From Kitasatospora sp. CB01950 (GTDB taxonomy: Bacteria > Actinomycetota > Actinomycetes > Streptomycetales > Streptomycetaceae), in NCBI RefSeq assembly GCF_001905465.1, contig NZ_LISX01000001.1, positions 641,974-705,973 on the forward strand: a stretch of DNA of 64,000 bases, read 5' to 3'. This document shows positions 33,655-42,422 of this stretch, piece by piece. Position 1 is the first letter of the stretch; each line of letters opens with the position of its first letter. Made by a program: the position numbers and the translations under genes. The notes under the pieces are model-generated. The model was not told the DNA's origin. It saw only the letters and a program-made list of their open reading frames with translations, and searched no databases.

Positions 33655-35934
33655 GTGGACCAGCTGACGGCGCACGATCCGAGGCGGATCGGGCCCTTCG
33701 AGGTGCTTGCCCGGCTCGGCGCGGGCGGCATGGGCCTCGTGTACCTGGCCCGGTCGGCCTCGGGCCGCCGGGTGGCCGTCAAGACCGTCCGCACCGAACT
33801 GGCCGAGGACAACCTGTTCCGGGTCCGTTTCGCCCGGGAGATCGCCGCGGCCAAGACCGTCGGCGGTTTCTACACGGCCGCCGTGGTGGACGCCGACGCC
33901 GACGCCGCGGTGCCCTGGCTGGCCACCGCCTACGTGCCCGCGCCCTCGTTGGAGGACCTGGTCACCGACTGCGGGCCGCTGCCCGCCGACGCGGTGCGCT
34001 GGCTGACCGCCGGCATCGCCGAGGCCCTGCAGTCCATCCACGCCGCCGGGCTGGTGCACCGCGACCTCAAGCCGTCCAACGTGCTGGTGGTCGAGGACGG
34101 CCCGCGGGTGATCGACTTCGGCATCGCGGCCGGCGTGTCGAGCACCCGGCTCACCATGACCAACGTCGCGGTCGGCACCCCCGCCTACATGTCGCCCGAG
34201 CAGGCCCGCGACAGCCGCAGCGTCACCGGCGCCAGCGACGTCTTCTCGCTCGGCTCGCTGGTGGTCTTCTGCGCCACCGGCCACCCGCCGTACCGGGGCA
34301 CCAACCCGGTCGAGACGGTGTTCCAGCTGCTCCGTGACCAGCCCGACCTGTCCGGGCTGCCCGCCGAGCTGGTCGATCTGGTGCGGGCCTGCATGCGGCC
34401 CGCGCCCGAGCACCGGCCGACGCCCGCCCAGATCCAGGCCGAGCTGGCCCCGCACCTGTTCTCCCGGGCCGACGCCTCCGGCGAGGCCGGGGACTGGCTG
34501 CCGCCCGCCGCGCTCGACCTGATCGAGGCCAAGCGCAGCAGCCGCCGCCCGGTCAGCCAGCCGCCCGCGCCCGTGGTGCCGCCGCAGCCGGTCGCCCCGC
34601 CGATCTCGCAGGCCGCGCCGCTCGGCGCGCCGTTCGAGGCCGAGGTGGCCACCGAGCGGGTGCGGCCGCACCGGCGGGAGGTGCCCGCCGCGCCCGGCGG
34701 CGACAGCGAGATCCGGCTGGCCGGCGCGCACGTGCCGATAGGCCCCGGCCCCCGGGTGGAGCCCGTCGCCCCGTCCGCCGCCCCGGTCGGCACCGACTGG
34801 GTGCGCCGCACCTCCGCGCCGGCCGCCCCGCCGCGGCCGCCCGCCGCCCGCTGGCGGCCCTGGCGGTTCCGGATGTCCAACGACGTCTGGGGCACCCCGG
34901 TGGTCGCCGACGGGACGCTGTTCGTCTCCAGCTTCGAGGTGCACGCCCTCGACATCGGCTCCGGGGAGCGCCGCTGGAAGACCCGGGACGTCGCCTGGGC
35001 GCTGGCCGTGGACGGCGGCCGGGTGCACGCCGCCGACGGGCCGCACCTGTACACCGTCGACTCCGCCGACGGCACCGAGCGCTGGCGCACCTCGCTGGAC
35101 GGCTGGGTGTACTCGCTGGACGCCGCCGACGGCGTGCTCTGCTGCGGCATCCGCGGCGGCGGGGTGCAGCTGCGCTCGGCCGCCAGCGGCGCCGAACTGT
35201 GGCGCGCCGACGACGCCCAGCAGGAGTACGAGAACCCGCAGTCCGGCCCCACGCTGATCGCCGGCTCCGCCTACTACCAGGGCTCCGGTCGACTGCACTG
35301 CGTGGACCCGCGCGGCAGCGGGGTGCGCTGGGCGTTCCCGGTGGCCGGCAAGGTCCCGGCCCGGCCGGTCGCACGCGGCGGCGTGCTCTACCTGACCTCC
35401 GGCCAGCGGGTGCACGCGCTGGACGCCGCCACCGGCGCCGAGCGCTGGCGCTTCGACGCGCCCGTCGTGCTGTTCACCCCGCCCGCGGTCGACGACCGGG
35501 CGGTGTACGTCGCCGACTACCTCGGCACCCTGTACGCGCTGGACGCCGCCACCGGGCACGGCCTGTGGCGGGCCTCCACCGCCAACCGGCAGGGCGCCGA
35601 GCCCGCCGTGGTCGTCGACGGGACGGTGCTGCTGGGCTCCGGCGACACCCTGTTCGCCTTCGACAGCGCCACCGGGCTGGAACGCTGGCGCTACGCCGCC
35701 CGCGCCGACCTGGTCGGCTCCCCGGCGGTCGCCGACGGCCTGGTGCACCTCGGCAGCCGCGACCACTCGCTGCACACCCTGGAACTCGCCACCGGCCGCC
35801 TGCGCTGGGAGCTCGGCACCAAGGGCGAACTGACCGGCTCCCCGGTCGCCGTCGACGGCCGGGTCTTCGTGGGCTCCAAGGACCGCTGCGTGTACGCGCT
35901 GGACTCCTTCTACGGCACGGCCGTCCCGCACTGA
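33655..35934 (+). CDS. afsK: AfsK-type serine/threonine protein kinase with PQQ beta-propeller
   Basis: 759 residues. GTG at 33655. Kinase domain about 12-265: glycine loop [10 protein letters not shown], Lys43 in [14 protein letters not shown] (135-142), DFG (154-156), and an activation loop with T167 in [20 protein letters not shown], which lines up with the autophosphorylated Thr168 reported for S. coelicolor AfsK. A Pro/Ala-rich linker (about 285-400) joins a propeller of repeated LDAATGxxRWR blades (about 400-759). Unlike PknB there is no membrane helix. The start [18 protein letters not shown] and the junction [16 protein letters not shown] match AfsK as I remember it. AfsK phosphorylates AfsR and DivIVA, linking secondary metabolism and hyphal branching. 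Confidence 0.9.
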   Translation: MDQLTAHDPRRIGPFEVLARLGAGGMGLVYLARSASGRRVAVKTVRTELAEDNLFRVRFAREIAAAKTVGGFYTAAVVDADADAAVPWLATAYVPAPSLEDLVTDCGPLPADAVRWLTAGIAEALQSIHAAGLVHRDLKPSNVLVVEDGPRVIDFGIAAGVSSTRLTMTNVAVGTPAYMSPEQARDSRSVTGASDVFSLGSLVVFCATGHPPYRGTNPVETVFQLLRDQPDLSGLPAELVDLVRACMRPAPEHRPTPAQIQAELAPHLFSRADASGEAGDWLPPAALDLIEAKRSSRRPVSQPPAPVVPPQPVAPPISQAAPLGAPFEAEVATERVRPHRREVPAAPGGDSEIRLAGAHVPIGPGPRVEPVAPSAAPVGTDWVRRTSAPAAPPRPPAARWRPWRFRMSNDVWGTPVVADGTLFVSSFEVHALDIGSGERRWKTRDVAWALAVDGGRVHAADGPHLYTVDSADGTERWRTSLDGWVYSLDAADGVLCCGIRGGGVQLRSAASGAELWRADDAQQEYENPQSGPTLIAGSAYYQGSGRLHCVDPRGSGVRWAFPVAGKVPARPVARGGVLYLTSGQRVHALDAATGAERWRFDAPVVLFTPPAVDDRAVYVADYLGTLYALDAATGHGLWRASTANRQGAEPAVVVDGTVLLGSGDTLFAFDSATGLERWRYAARADLVGSPAVADGLVHLGSRDHSLHTLELATGRLRWELGTKGELTGSPVAVDGRVFVGSKDRCVYALDSFYGTAVPH

Positions 35935-35992
35935 CATTCGGGTAAGAACTTTTTTTGTCCAGGTCGGTGACCGGGGCGCCGGACGGGGCATA

Positions 35993-36038
35993 CCCTCCCT
36001 CGAAATGATCATCACATTGATGGTCGTTCGAGGGAGGG
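35993..36038 (+). promoter_or_regulatory. Long hairpin covering the ribosome binding site of the FG-GAP protein
   Basis: CCCTCCCTCGAA (35993-36004) pairs perfectly with TTCGAGGGAGGG (36027-36038). An inner GATCATC/GATGGTC stem adds seven more pairs. The right arm contains the GGAGGG ribosome site of the ATG at 36046. If the whole repeat is transcribed, it would hide that site; if the transcript starts inside it, it is an operator instead. Confidence 0.6.
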
Positions 36039-36045
36039 AACCCAC

Positions 36046-37641
36046 ATGTCCATCGCTTTCGCCCGGCGCCGCTCGGCCGTCGCCGCGGCCGCCCTCGGCG
36101 TGGTGCTCGCCGCCACCGGGGCCGTCGCGCCCACGGCCGGCGCCACCGACCTGCCGGCCCCGCCGACCGGCCTGCGCACCATGCCCGGCACCGACTGCGC
36201 CGGCGGCACCGTACTCGGCCTCGGCGACGTCACGCTGTTCGCCAACGCCTCCGACTCCGGGAAGGTGGAGTTCCAGCTGCTGCGCTCCGGCACCGGGGCG
36301 CCCGTCGACGACGTCACCCTGTCCGCCACTCCCGGCACCGCCGCGGTCCACCAGCTGTCCCGTGACGTCCTGACGGCCGCAGCCGGCGGGACGATCACCG
36401 ACTTCGACTGGAAGGCCCGCGCCCAGGGCGGCCAGGTACCCGGCGACTGGTCCACCACCTGCCACTTCCGCTACGACCCGACCGTGCCCACCGCCGCTCC
36501 GACGGTGTCCGTTCCCAGCGGGCTGGTGATCGGTACGCCCGCGCAGATCACGGTGACCGCCGGGCCGGGGGAGCCGCCCGCCGCCTACGCGTACCAGGTC
36601 GGCGGAGAGGCCCCGAAGACCGCCACCGCCGACGCTTCCGGCAACGCCGTCCTGACCGTCACTCCCGTCAGCGCGTACAGCAATCTGACCGTCGTCCCGC
36701 TGTCCCCGGGCGGGAACCGCGGACCGCAGGCCACCGCCGGGCTGAACGCGGCGCAGCCGCCGCGGGTCGCCGGCGACATCGACGGCGACGGGCGGCCCGA
36801 CCTGCTGCTGGTCGGTGGACAGTTCGGCCTCGGCGATGGTCTGTGGCTCGCCAAGGGCCAGGGCGGCGGCGTGCTCGCCCCCGCCGTCCAGGTCGGTGCG
36901 GCCGGCACCGGGCGGAACGCGCCGGGCGGCGCCGCCGACTGGAACGGCGTGCTGGCGGTGGGCGGCCGGTTCAACGGCAGCACGGCGGACAGCGTGCTCG
37001 CCTACGTGCCGAGCGTGGGTGTCGGTACCGCGCTGCCCTACGCGGCCGGCGGGTTCGACCCGTCCAAGTCGGTCAACATCGGGCAGCACGTCTTCGACGA
37101 CGGCACCAAGCGGGTCGAGCGGATCGCCGACGCCGGTGAGCTGTACTCGGCCGGGAACGGTTACCCGACCGGTTTCCGCACCACGGACGGCCTGCTGGTG
37201 CTGGCCGGCGGCAAGCTGATCGTCGTGGGCAGCGCCAGCTTCCCCGGCGCCTTCCAGTCGCTGGAGTCGGCCGTCGAGCTGAGCGACGTCAACCCGGCCG
37301 GCACCGGTGACTGGCACGGCTGGTCCATCACCACCGCGGTGCTCGGCGCGGAGCGCCTGCCCGGCCTGTTCGCCCGCAACGACGCGGACGGCTCGCTCTA
37401 CTACTACGCCGCCTCGACGCTGACCGGGCCGTTCCTCGGCGACCCGATCGGTACCCCGGTGCTGGTCGCCGCCGGCGGCTGGGACGCGGCGAGCAAGCCG
37501 GTCCTGCGGGCCACCGACCTGGACGGCGACGGCCTCGCCGACCTGTGGGCGGTCGACGCGCAGGGCAACGCCACCGGCTACCGCTTCGACGGCACCACGC
37601 TGACCGCGCTGGCCACCTCGCCGATCCACCCGGCGAACTGA
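36046..37641 (+). CDS. Secreted FG-GAP/VCBS repeat protein
   Basis: 531 residues. ATG at 36046, GGAGGG 7 bases upstream. The signal peptide runs to about residue 33 (FARRRSAVAAAALGVVLAATGAVAPTAGAT). An Ig-like beta region follows (about 40-240). FG-GAP style calcium-binding motifs appear as GDIDGDGRPDLLLV (near 246) and TDLDGDGLADLWAV (near 490), so the C-terminal half is a propeller-like repeat domain found in surface and extracellular proteins. No catalytic motif is seen. Probably extracellular binding or structural; function unknown. A possible RNA structure hides its ribosome site. Confidence 0.8.
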   Translation: MSIAFARRRSAVAAAALGVVLAATGAVAPTAGATDLPAPPTGLRTMPGTDCAGGTVLGLGDVTLFANASDSGKVEFQLLRSGTGAPVDDVTLSATPGTAAVHQLSRDVLTAAAGGTITDFDWKARAQGGQVPGDWSTTCHFRYDPTVPTAAPTVSVPSGLVIGTPAQITVTAGPGEPPAAYAYQVGGEAPKTATADASGNAVLTVTPVSAYSNLTVVPLSPGGNRGPQATAGLNAAQPPRVAGDIDGDGRPDLLLVGGQFGLGDGLWLAKGQGGGVLAPAVQVGAAGTGRNAPGGAADWNGVLAVGGRFNGSTADSVLAYVPSVGVGTALPYAAGGFDPSKSVNIGQHVFDDGTKRVERIADAGELYSAGNGYPTGFRTTDGLLVLAGGKLIVVGSASFPGAFQSLESAVELSDVNPAGTGDWHGWSITTAVLGAERLPGLFARNDADGSLYYYAASTLTGPFLGDPIGTPVLVAAGGWDAASKPVLRATDLDGDGLADLWAVDAQGNATGYRFDGTTLTALATSPIHPAN

Positions 37642-37648
37642 TCCGGAG

Positions 37649-37683
37649 CCCGTGGGCCCCGGATCGAGTCCGGGGCCTACGGG
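37649..37683. terminator. Bidirectional hairpin between convergent genes
   Basis: A 15-bp stem with one G:U pair and a 5-base loop TCGAG. It overlaps the last codons of galE and follows the FG-GAP gene stop by eight bases. Confidence 0.75.
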
Positions 37684-38651
37684 TGGCGGTGCTGCCAGCC
37701 GGCCCAGGCGGAGGAGACCATGGCGCGGACGCCGTGGCGGGCGGTCCAGTCGAGTTCGCGGTGGATCAGGTCGGCGGAGGCCACCACCCGGGCCGGGTCG
37801 CCGGGGCGGCGGGCGGACACCTCGGGGGCGATGTCGAGGCCGGTGACCTCGGCGATCTCGGCGAGCATCTCGCGGACGGAGACGCCGTGCCCGGTGCCGA
37901 TGTTGAGGGTCAGCCGGACCGGTTCGTCGGGCGCGGCCGCGCTCAGCCGGCGGACCGCGGCGACGTGCGCGGAGGCGACGTCCGAGACGTGGATGTAGTC
38001 GCGGACGCAGGTGCCGTCCGGCGTCGGGTAGTCGTCGCCGAAGATCAGCGGAGGCAGCCCGGCGGTGAGGCGCTGGAAGGCCAGCGGCACCAGGTTGGCC
38101 GCGCCCGGGTCGGACAGCTCGGGGGAGGCCGCGCCCGCCACGTTGAAGTAGCGCAGCGACACCGCGGACAGCCCGTAGGCGTCGGCGCAGGCGTTCAGCA
38201 GCCACTCGCCGGCCAGCTTGGTCTCGCCGTACGGGTTCATCGGTATACACGGCGTGGCCTCGGTGACCAGGTCGACGTCCGGCATGCCGTAGACGGCGGC
38301 GGAGGAGGACAGCACCGCCCGGCGCACCCCCGCGTCCACCGCGGCGGCCAGCACGACCCGCAGGCCCTCCACGTTCTCGTGGTAGTAGTGCAGCGGCTGG
38401 GCGACCGACTCGCCGACCTGCTTGCGGGCGGCCAGGTGCAGGACGCCGGTGACGCCGTGCTCGGCGAGGACGCGGTCCAGCAGTGGGCGGTCCAGCGTGG
38501 AGCCCGTCACCAGGGGGACGCCAGGGGGCAGGTGGGAGGCCGCGCCGGAGCTCAGGTCGTCCAGGACGACCACGGACTCGCCGGCTGCGACCAACTCCCG
38601 GACGACATGACCGCCGATGTAGCCGGCCCCGCCCGTGATCAACCAGGTCAT
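37677..38651 (-). CDS. galE: UDP-glucose 4-epimerase
   Basis: 324 residues. ATG at 38651. Extended short-chain dehydrogenase: NAD motif TGGAGYIGGH (6-15), catalytic SSSAAVYG with S116/S117 and YGETK with Y141 and K145. Length and the C-terminal TLNIGTGHGVSVREML block fit GalE. It interconverts UDP-glucose and UDP-galactose in the cytosol for galactose use and glycan supply. It stands alone, without galT or galK, so a biosynthetic role is likely. Confidence 0.94.
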   Translation of the reverse strand: MTWLITGGAGYIGGHVVRELVAAGESVVVLDDLSSGAASHLPPGVPLVTGSTLDRPLLDRVLAEHGVTGVLHLAARKQVGESVAQPLHYYHENVEGLRVVLAAAVDAGVRRAVLSSSAAVYGMPDVDLVTEATPCIPMNPYGETKLAGEWLLNACADAYGLSAVSLRYFNVAGAASPELSDPGAANLVPLAFQRLTAGLPPLIFGDDYPTPDGTCVRDYIHVSDVASAHVAAVRRLSAAAPDEPVRLTLNIGTGHGVSVREMLAEIAEVTGLDIAPEVSARRPGDPARVVASADLIHRELDWTARHGVRAMVSSAWAGWQHRHP

Positions 38652-38711
38652 GGGCCGATCCTAGACGGCTGCTTTCTGGCGGCGGCGGGTGTGTCTGCGC
38701 AGGCAATCGGA

Positions 38712-38726
38712 CATTTCGCTGAAATG
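38712..38726. promoter_or_regulatory. 15-bp palindrome between galE and the protease gene
   Basis: CATTTC-GCT-GAAATG is a perfect inverted repeat in the AT-rich part of the 112-bp divergent region, in a position to control either gene. No regulator can be named. Confidence 0.35.
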
Positions 38727-38763
38727 CTGACAAAGTTCTGTCCTGCGACCGGAGGGGGCCGCC

Positions 38764-39879
38764 GTGCGCCCGAAGAAGGAACCGACCCGCCCGCTGCCGG
38801 CCGGCCCCCGGCCCACCGGGCCCAAGCTGTGGCTCGGTCCGGCGGCGGTGCTCGCCGCGGCCGCGCTGCTGGTCACCGGCTGCTCCAGCACCGACAAGGG
38901 GGCCGGTTCCAGTACCGCGGCCGGTGCCGCCACCACCGCGCCGGCGCCCTCCACCAGCGACCAGCTGGAGCAGAACTACCAGCAGGTGATCTCCCAGGTG
39001 CTGCCCTCGGTGGTGCAGATCACTGCCGGTGACAGCCTCGGCTCCGGGATCGTCTTCGACGACAAGGGCGACATCGTCACCAACGCGCACGTGGTCGGCA
39101 CCGCGCAGACCTTCACCGTGACGCTGGCCAACAGCACCAAGCCGCTGGACGCCACCCTGGTGGGCAGTTACCCGCAGTCCGACCTCGCGGTGATCAAGCT
39201 GAGCAGCCCGCCGAGCGGCCTCAAGCCCGCGACCTTCGCGGACAGCTCGAAGGTCGCGGTCGGCCAGATCACGCTGGCCATGGGCAGCCCGCTGGGCCTG
39301 TCCAGCAGCGTCACCGAGGGCATCGTCTCGGCGGTCGGGCGGACCGTCAGCGAACCGCAGACCTCCGGCTCGCCCGGCGCCACCATCGGCAACATGGTGC
39401 AGACCTCGGCCGCGATCAACCCCGGCAACAGCGGCGGCGCGCTGGTCAACCTCTCCAGCCAGGTGATCGGGATCAACACCCTGACCGCCGTCGACCCGGA
39501 GCTCGGCAACTCGGCCGCGCCCGGCATCGGCTTCGCCATCCCCGCCGCCACCGTGACCAGCATCGCCAACCAGCTGATCTCCAGCGGCCAGGTCACCAAC
39601 TCCGGGCGGGCCGCGCTCGGGGTGACCGTCCGCCCCTACTTCGACACCAACTTCCAGCCCGCCGGAGCGGCGATCGTCTCGGTGGCCTCCGGCGGACCGG
39701 CGGCCTCCGCAGGGCTGCAGGCGGGCGACGTGATCACCAAGATCAACGACACCGCGATCACCAGCCCCTCCGCACTGACCAGCGCGCTCGCCTCGTTCTC
39801 CCCGGGCGACAAGGTGACCGTCGGCTACCAGCGCGACGGCCAGAACCAGAGCGCCGACGTCACGCTCGGGACGCTGTAG
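38764..39879 (+). CDS. HtrA/DegP-like trypsin-fold serine protease with PDZ domain, lipoprotein
   Basis: 371 residues. GTG at 38764, GGAGGG 8 bases upstream. A cytosolic Pro/Arg stretch precedes a hydrophobic segment ending in lipobox LLVTGC (C40), so the protein is probably lipid anchored. Trypsin-like domain about 75-280 with the triad H109 (TNAHVV), D140 (SDLAVIKL) and S223 (GNSGGALVN). One PDZ domain about 285-365 (AGLQAGDVITKINDTAI). It should degrade or refold damaged exported proteins. A histidine kinase gene converges on it 70 bp away. Confidence 0.92.
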   Translation: MRPKKEPTRPLPAGPRPTGPKLWLGPAAVLAAAALLVTGCSSTDKGAGSSTAAGAATTAPAPSTSDQLEQNYQQVISQVLPSVVQITAGDSLGSGIVFDDKGDIVTNAHVVGTAQTFTVTLANSTKPLDATLVGSYPQSDLAVIKLSSPPSGLKPATFADSSKVAVGQITLAMGSPLGLSSSVTEGIVSAVGRTVSEPQTSGSPGATIGNMVQTSAAINPGNSGGALVNLSSQVIGINTLTAVDPELGNSAAPGIGFAIPAATVTSIANQLISSGQVTNSGRAALGVTVRPYFDTNFQPAGAAIVSVASGGPAASAGLQAGDVITKINDTAITSPSALTSALASFSPGDKVTVGYQRDGQNQSADVTLGTL

Positions 39880-39949
39880 CCCCGCCCACTCGGGCCCGGA
39901 GTGCCGTACCGCGCAAGGGGCGGCACCCCGGGCTCGTCCATGCCCGCCG

Positions 39950-41101
39950 TCAGCCCCGGCCCGCCCGGGTGTGCCAGGGGAGCTCGACCGCCACCGAGGT
40001 CGGGCCGCCGGCCGGGCTGTCCACCACGAACACGCCGTCCACCGACTCGGCGCGCTCGGCCAGCCCGGCCAGCCCGCCGCCCGGGCGTATCTCGGCGCCG
40101 CCGCGGCCGTCGTCCTGCACCGTGAGCATCAGCCGGTCGTCCTGCCGCCAGACGTCCACCGAGGCGGAGCGGGCACCGGAGTGCTTGGAGGCGTTGGTCA
40201 GAAGCTCGCTGACGGTGAAGTAGGCGATGCCCTCGACCGCCGAATCCGGGCGGCCCTCGCCCATCTCGACGTGCACCTTGACGCCGCCGGGCAGCGTGCA
40301 GCGGGCCGCCACCGAGGACAGCGCGGCATCCAGACCGCGGTCCGTGAGCACCGCCGGGTGAATGCCCCGGGCGAGATCGCGCAGCTCCTGCAGGGCGAGC
40401 TTCACCTCGCCGTGCGCCGCGTCGACCATCTTCTGGGCGGCCACCGGATCCTCCGTCAGCTTCTCCTTGGCCAGACCGAGATCCATCGCCAGCGCCACCA
40501 GCCGGGCCTGCGCGCCGTCGTGCAGATCCCGCTCGATGCGGCGCAGATCGGCGGCGGCGTGGTCGACCACCGTGCCCCGGTCGTCCTCCAGCTCGCGGAC
40601 CCGCTCCTGCAGCGCGCCCGGCGACAGCAGACCCTCCACCAGCAGCCGGGACACCGCCGCCAGCGCCCGCATCGCCCACGGCAGCACCGGCCAGCCGACG
40701 GTCAGCAGCACCACCGTCAACGTGAAACTGACGATGCCCCAGGGCAGCATCAGCAGGCAGTACAGCGCGGAACGCCAGCTCAGCCCGTCCGACAGCGAGG
40801 CGACGACCCGGCCCGCCACGCCCGGACGCGTCGCCGCCAGCGGCTCCGGCTCGGCGATCCGGCTGCCCAGCGAGGCCCGGGCCCGGACCCGGCCCAGCCG
40901 GCCGAACAGGCGGCAGCACGTCAACCCGAAGGCCAGCAGCGGCAGGCCGACCACCGTCACCGCCATGCCGAGGCCGGTCGACAGCAGCGTCACCATCACC
41001 GTGAAGGCGGCAATGCCGATCGGGAGGTTCAGCAGCTCGTGCTGGACCTGTTGCCACAACTGCGGCCCGTACAACGACGGGCGCTTCGCCTTGTCCTCCA
41101 T
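39950..41101 (-). CDS. NarL/DesK-type sensor histidine kinase, orphan
   Basis: 383 residues. ATG at 41101. Two hydrophobic hairpin segments (about 28-62 and 110-145) form the membrane sensor. The HisKA_3 dimer domain has the phosphoacceptor H194 in [20 protein letters not shown]. The ATPase domain shows the N-box [12 protein letters not shown] and DDGRGG. No response regulator gene is adjacent; the nearest neighbours are the protease gene (converging) and nuoA (diverging, 275 bp). The sensor region with very short external loops suggests a signal from within the membrane, as in related antibiotic or envelope stress sensors. Confidence 0.9.
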   Translation of the reverse strand: MEDKAKRPSLYGPQLWQQVQHELLNLPIGIAAFTVMVTLLSTGLGMAVTVVGLPLLAFGLTCCRLFGRLGRVRARASLGSRIAEPEPLAATRPGVAGRVVASLSDGLSWRSALYCLLMLPWGIVSFTLTVVLLTVGWPVLPWAMRALAAVSRLLVEGLLSPGALQERVRELEDDRGTVVDHAAADLRRIERDLHDGAQARLVALAMDLGLAKEKLTEDPVAAQKMVDAAHGEVKLALQELRDLARGIHPAVLTDRGLDAALSSVAARCTLPGGVKVHVEMGEGRPDSAVEGIAYFTVSELLTNASKHSGARSASVDVWRQDDRLMLTVQDDGRGGAEIRPGGGLAGLAERAESVDGVFVVDSPAGGPTSVAVELPWHTRAGRG

Positions 41102-41376
41102 GTCGGCGCCCTCTCCTGGTGTTCGCCGGTTCTTTGACGATCACCAGCATCCCGGTTACGGACAGCGCGCCGCCATGGTGCTGCACTCCGTCTTCGTCCG
41201 GGGGTTATCCCCACCCCCCGTGCTGAACCCCGCTCCCGGCGGGCCGACGAAGGCCATTCCGACGGGTGTCCACCGGACGTCTTGCAGAACGGGCAGATGG
41301 GGGAGTAGACGAGCGGTGCACATAGACTCCCGCGATAGCGATGGTTATGGACGGGCAAAGAAGAAGGGCGTAACCC

Positions 41377-41784
41377 ATGGAGTGGCAGCCGCTCGCTGCC
41401 GACCCCGCCGCCGGCAGCGGCTACTTCGACGCCTACGCGGCGATCGGTCTGCTGGCGGTCATCGGTGTCCTCTTCGTCACGGTGGCTTTCACCGCCAACC
41501 GCCTGCTGCGACCGGTGGTCAACACCCCGGAGAAACTGCTCGCCTACGAGTGCGGCGTCGATCCGGTCGGCGAGGGCTGGGCGCACACCCAGATCCGCTA
41601 CTACGTCTACGCCTTCCTCTACGTGATCTTCGCGGTCGACGCGATCTACCTGTTCCCGTGGGCCACGGTGTTCGCCGCCGCCGGCTTCGGGGCGGCCACG
41701 CTGGTGGAGATGTTCGTCTTCATCGGCTTCCTCGCGGTCGGACTGCTCTACGCCTGGAAGAAGGGCGTTCTGGAATGGACGTGA
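41377..41784 (+). CDS. nuoA: NADH-quinone oxidoreductase subunit A, second (incomplete) complex I
   Basis: 135 residues. ATG at 41377 with GAAGAAGG upstream. Three transmembrane helices; the conserved loop [40 protein letters not shown] holds the essential acidic and Cys residues of NuoA, next to the quinone tunnel. It is the first gene of a ten-gene operon in which most genes overlap. The stop overlaps the nuoB start by 10 bases. Confidence 0.95.
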   Translation: MEWQPLAADPAAGSGYFDAYAAIGLLAVIGVLFVTVAFTANRLLRPVVNTPEKLLAYECGVDPVGEGWAHTQIRYYVYAFLYVIFAVDAIYLFPWATVFAAAGFGAATLVEMFVFIGFLAVGLLYAWKKGVLEWT

Positions 41785-42422
41785 CGCACTCCCACGGGAC
41801 GCCCGGTCAGGGCCCGGTCCCGCTCGGCATCCCCGACCCGGCCAACCCCGGCGCCGCCGTCGAGCAGCGCCGCCTCGGCCCGCTGGCCCGGCTCGCCCCG
41901 GACCCGGTCAAGGTGGTGCTCAACTGGGGCCGCCGCTACAGCCTCTGGTGCTTCAACTTCGGACTCGCCTGCTGCGCGATCGAGTTCATCGCCGCGTCCA
42001 TGGCCAAGCACGACTTCATTCGGATGGGTGTCATCCCGTTCGCGCCCGGCCCCCGCCAGGCCGACCTGATGATCGTCTCGGGCACCGTCACCGACAAGAT
42101 GGCCCCCGCCGTCAAGCGCCTGTACGAGCAGATGCCCGAACCGAAGTACGTCATCTCCTTCGGCGCCTGCGCCAACTCCGGCGGCCCCTACTGGGACTCC
42201 TACTCCGTCACCAAGGGCGTCGACCAGATCATCCCGGTCGACGTCTACGTGCCCGGCTGCCCGCCCCGGCCCGAGGCACTGCTCCAGGGCATCCTCAAGC
42301 TCCAGGAGAAGATCGCCGCCGAGGACGTGCCGCAGCGCTACGCCGCACCCGCCGCCGCGCTGCGCCGGCCGCTGCAGGCCGCGCCCGCCCCCGCCCCCGC
42401 TGCCGAGGAGGGCGAACGGTGA
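41775..42422 (+). CDS. nuoB: NADH-quinone oxidoreductase subunit B (N2 cluster)
   Basis: 215 residues. ATG at 41775 inside nuoA. All four ligands of Fe-S cluster N2 are present: C66 and C67 (GLACCAIEF), C132 (GACANSGG) and C162 (VPGCPPRPE). N2 is the last electron carrier before quinone. In normal complex I, NuoB forms the quinone pocket with NuoD, which is missing from this operon. The C-terminal 35 residues (Ala/Pro rich) exceed the usual core. Confidence 0.95.
   Translation: MDVTHSHGTPGQGPVPLGIPDPANPGAAVEQRRLGPLARLAPDPVKVVLNWGRRYSLWCFNFGLACCAIEFIAASMAKHDFIRMGVIPFAPGPRQADLMIVSGTVTDKMAPAVKRLYEQMPEPKYVISFGACANSGGPYWDSYSVTKGVDQIIPVDVYVPGCPPRPEALLQGILKLQEKIAAEDVPQRYAAPAAALRRPLQAAPAPAPAAEEGER

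Noticed and set aside
33430..39090. A minus-strand open frame of about 1,886 codons
   Set aside because: It runs antisense through afsK, the FG-GAP gene, galE in another frame, and part of the protease. Its product is Gly/Arg/Val repeats without domains, the usual shadow of GC-biased third positions.
41102..41376. Rex operator ahead of nuoA
   Set aside because: No TGTGAA-N-TTCACA-like palindrome is present in the region.
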